DNA of 49,851 nt from the NCBI GenBank assembly GCA_009835735.1, contig VXWX01000160.1:1-49851 (forward strand), written 5' to 3'. The stretch's first letter is position 1, and every line of letters starts with the position of its first letter. Below the pieces are notes generated by a model. That model ran no database searches and was not told where the DNA came from. It was given only the letters and a program-made list of their open reading frames with translations. This document shows, one piece after another, positions 48,674 to 49,851 of this stretch. Origin of the DNA: Acidimicrobiaceae bacterium (GTDB taxonomy: Bacteria > Actinomycetota > Acidimicrobiia > Acidimicrobiales > Aldehydirespiratoraceae). The translations under genes were made by a program, and so were the position numbers.

Positions 48674-49851
48674 CTAGACCCAGGGGCAGTTCGAGTTGCG
48701 GTCGCCGAAGGTCGCGCCGGTGCGGTAGCGGTCGAGGGTGAACGGCTTGAGCTCGTCGGGCTTGTCGCCGTGCACCATCATCTGGGCGGTCAGCTTGCCC
48801 ACGCCGATCATCTTGAACCCGTGGTTGGAGTCGGCGATCACCCAGGCGTTGTCGCCCAGGTAGTCGAACACGGGCACGTTGTCGGGAGTGAACGCTCCGA
48901 TCCCGCCGTTGCGGCGCTCCTTGAAGAACGGCCGTAGGTTCTCCAGGCGCTTGAAGAGCATGCCCAACGTCGCGCAGTAGTAGTCGGCGAACCACTCCTC
49001 GGCCTGGTACTGGTCGTTCAGGTGGCCGTACGGCTCGACCGCCGCCCTCGGTCCGATCTTCACCGGGATCGTCCCGCCCTGAAGGCCGGGCGCGCCGACC
49101 CGCTCCGCCGCGTAGCGGACATAGGAGTAGAAGTGGTCCTTGAGGAACCGGCCGTCCTCGGAGTACACGGGCGTGTTCATCAACTCGACGTGCAGCACCG
49201 GCGAGTCGCGGTGCTGGGCGGTGCGGAAGTCGACGCCCTCCGGCAGCATCACCTCGCCCTCCAGCAGGCGCCAGTAGGTCCACATGTCCATCTGCTCGGC
49301 GACATGGCCGTCGGGGTAGACCACGTCGAGGTGCGACGGGCCGCCCAGCCACTCCCAGTGCTCGGGCGTCCAGGCTCCCGCGCCCACCACCACCTGCTCG
49401 CAGGAGATGGAGCCCTGGTCGGTCTCGACCGCGGTCACCGAGCCCGAGGCGTCGAGGGTGTAGCCGGTCACGGTGGCGCCGTACACCCGCTGCACGCCCC
49501 ACTGGCGGCACTTCTGGTCCAGTCCCCACACCGCCATGTGGGTGCCCGCATACCCGGAGCGGTGCTCGTGCAGCACCACGTCGCAGTTCTCGGTCTTGAA
49601 GTCGGGCCACAGGTTGGTGAGGAAGGCGTGCGCCTCGGTGCCGGTGTACACGTCGGACGGGTAGCCGCTGGCCGCCTGCGACGCCTGGAGCTTGAGGTAG
49701 TCGTCGGTCTGGTTCGACTCGCCCACCGACACGTAGCCGACCTGCTGGAAGCCGAAGTTCACGGGATCGGACTCCCACACCTCCACGCTGGCCCGCAGGA
49801 TGGCGTGCAGCGGGCCGGTCATGTACAGGTTGCGGATGCAGCCGCAGGCCA
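48674..49851 (-). CDS. FAD-dependent oxidoreductase (DAO/SoxB-like), 5' end outside window
   Basis: The minus-strand frame stays open to the window edge, so the N-terminal FAD fingerprint is missing and about 392 residues are seen. Visible: GCIRNLYMTGPLHAILRASV, WESDPVNFGFQQVGYVSVG, CEQVVVGAGAWTPEHWEWLG, and the C-terminal FAD-binding segment NGGIGAFTPDNVPVFDYLG then VIADSNHGFKMIGVGKLTAQ. This places it with D-amino-acid oxidase/sarcosine oxidase beta relatives. No GcvT domain follows, so it is the single-domain type. The family oxidises secondary or tertiary amines; together with the alpha/gamma genes at the other end of the window it shows methylated-amine flavoproteins on both flanks. Confidence 0.85.
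   Translation of the reverse strand, partial: ACGCIRNLYMTGPLHAILRASVEVWESDPVNFGFQQVGYVSVGESNQTDDYLKLQASQAASGYPSDVYTGTEAHAFLTNLWPDFKTENCDVVLHEHRSGYAGTHMAVWGLDQKCRQWGVQRVYGATVTGYTLDASGSVTAVETDQGSISCEQVVVGAGAWTPEHWEWLGGPSHLDVVYPDGHVAEQMDMWTYWRLLEGEVMLPEGVDFRTAQHRDSPVLHVELMNTPVYSEDGRFLKDHFYSYVRYAAERVGAPGLQGGTIPVKIGPRAAVEPYGHLNDQYQAEEWFADYYCATLGMLFKRLENLRPFFKERRNGGIGAFTPDNVPVFDYLGDNAWVIADSNHGFKMIGVGKLTAQMMVHGDKPDELKPFTLDRYRTGATFGDRNSNCPWV

Noticed and set aside
1-49851. Prophage, insertion sequence, integrase or CRISPR array
   Set aside because: No transposase, integrase, phage structural gene, cas gene or regularly spaced repeat array was found; the paired repeats at 43408-43510 are only two copies.

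Overview
The window is GC-rich, densely packed chromosomal DNA with no gap above 300 bases lacking a gene. It has few signs of mobility: no insertion sequence, integrase, phage gene or CRISPR. The following point to a high-GC actinobacterium, most likely Acidimicrobiia-like, but this is inference and not a taxonomic assignment: a C5-type heme cluster, a HemB with a mixed Cys/Asp metal site, lipoproteins ending their signal in AAC-GSDD, many GTG starts, several candidate leaderless starts, and tRNAs that mostly lack an encoded CCA.

Layout. 1-2637: 3' part of a sarcosine oxidase/N-methylglutamate dehydrogenase type operon (alpha and gamma subunits). 2768-5270: membrane-anchored cytochrome c and glucose-6-phosphate isomerase. 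16224 down to 5287 (minus strand): one long tightly packed train: gmaS-type ligase, betainyl-CoA-thioesterase-like protein, EamA transporter, proC, SAM hydrolase, a 29-residue membrane peptide, hemA-hemC-hemD-hemB-hemL, YceI protein. 16480-21972 (plus): N-methylglutamate synthase genes mgsABC-like plus an FAD/GcvT demethylating dehydrogenase. 24290 down to 21969 (minus): PaaX-like repressor and a P450, divergent from 24350-30057 (plus): Rieske oxygenase, small membrane protein, second FAD/GcvT dehydrogenase, MttB-family methyltransferase, ferredoxin. 30162-33484: EF-G-like GTPase, tRNA-Arg, ilvE. 33524-36940: a three-enzyme fusion (phosphodiesterase + PhnZ/TmpB-like HD oxygenase + TmpA/GBBH-like dioxygenase) followed by a sterol-desaturase-family protein. 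36951-43384: amidase, two-component system with a Cys/His/Asp-rich exported protein, orphan amino-acid-binding lipoprotein, Fic protein. 43674-49851: exported repeat protein broken by an in-frame TAG, two tRNA-Ser, a pectinacetylesterase-like lipoprotein, pheA, an MBL-fold hydrolase, and an FAD oxidoreductase cut by the window end.

How it fits together. Much of the window is machinery for stripping methyl groups from quaternary and methylated amines. A Rieske oxygenase with the Glu bridging residue seen in carnitine monooxygenase, two FAD/GcvT dehydrogenases, an MttB-family protein and a sarcosine-oxidase-type complex could take betaines stepwise to primary amines. gmaS and mgsABC, with the sox/mgd-type complex, would take methylamine through gamma-glutamylmethylamide and N-methylglutamate.

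The most unusual gene is the 783-residue fusion. It joins in one chain both oxygenase types that convert 2-(trimethylammonio)ethylphosphonate to glycine betaine and phosphate (TmpA and TmpB), behind a complete nucleotide-pyrophosphatase/phosphodiesterase domain. My hypothesis is that it releases a phosphonate head group from an ester and oxidises it to phosphate plus glycine betaine, which the neighbouring demethylation genes could consume. Other notable points are an MgsC homologue with no cysteines for its iron-sulfur cluster, a palindromic operator with back-to-back leaderless promoters between the PaaX-like gene and the Rieske gene, and hairpin repeats in front of the Fic gene.
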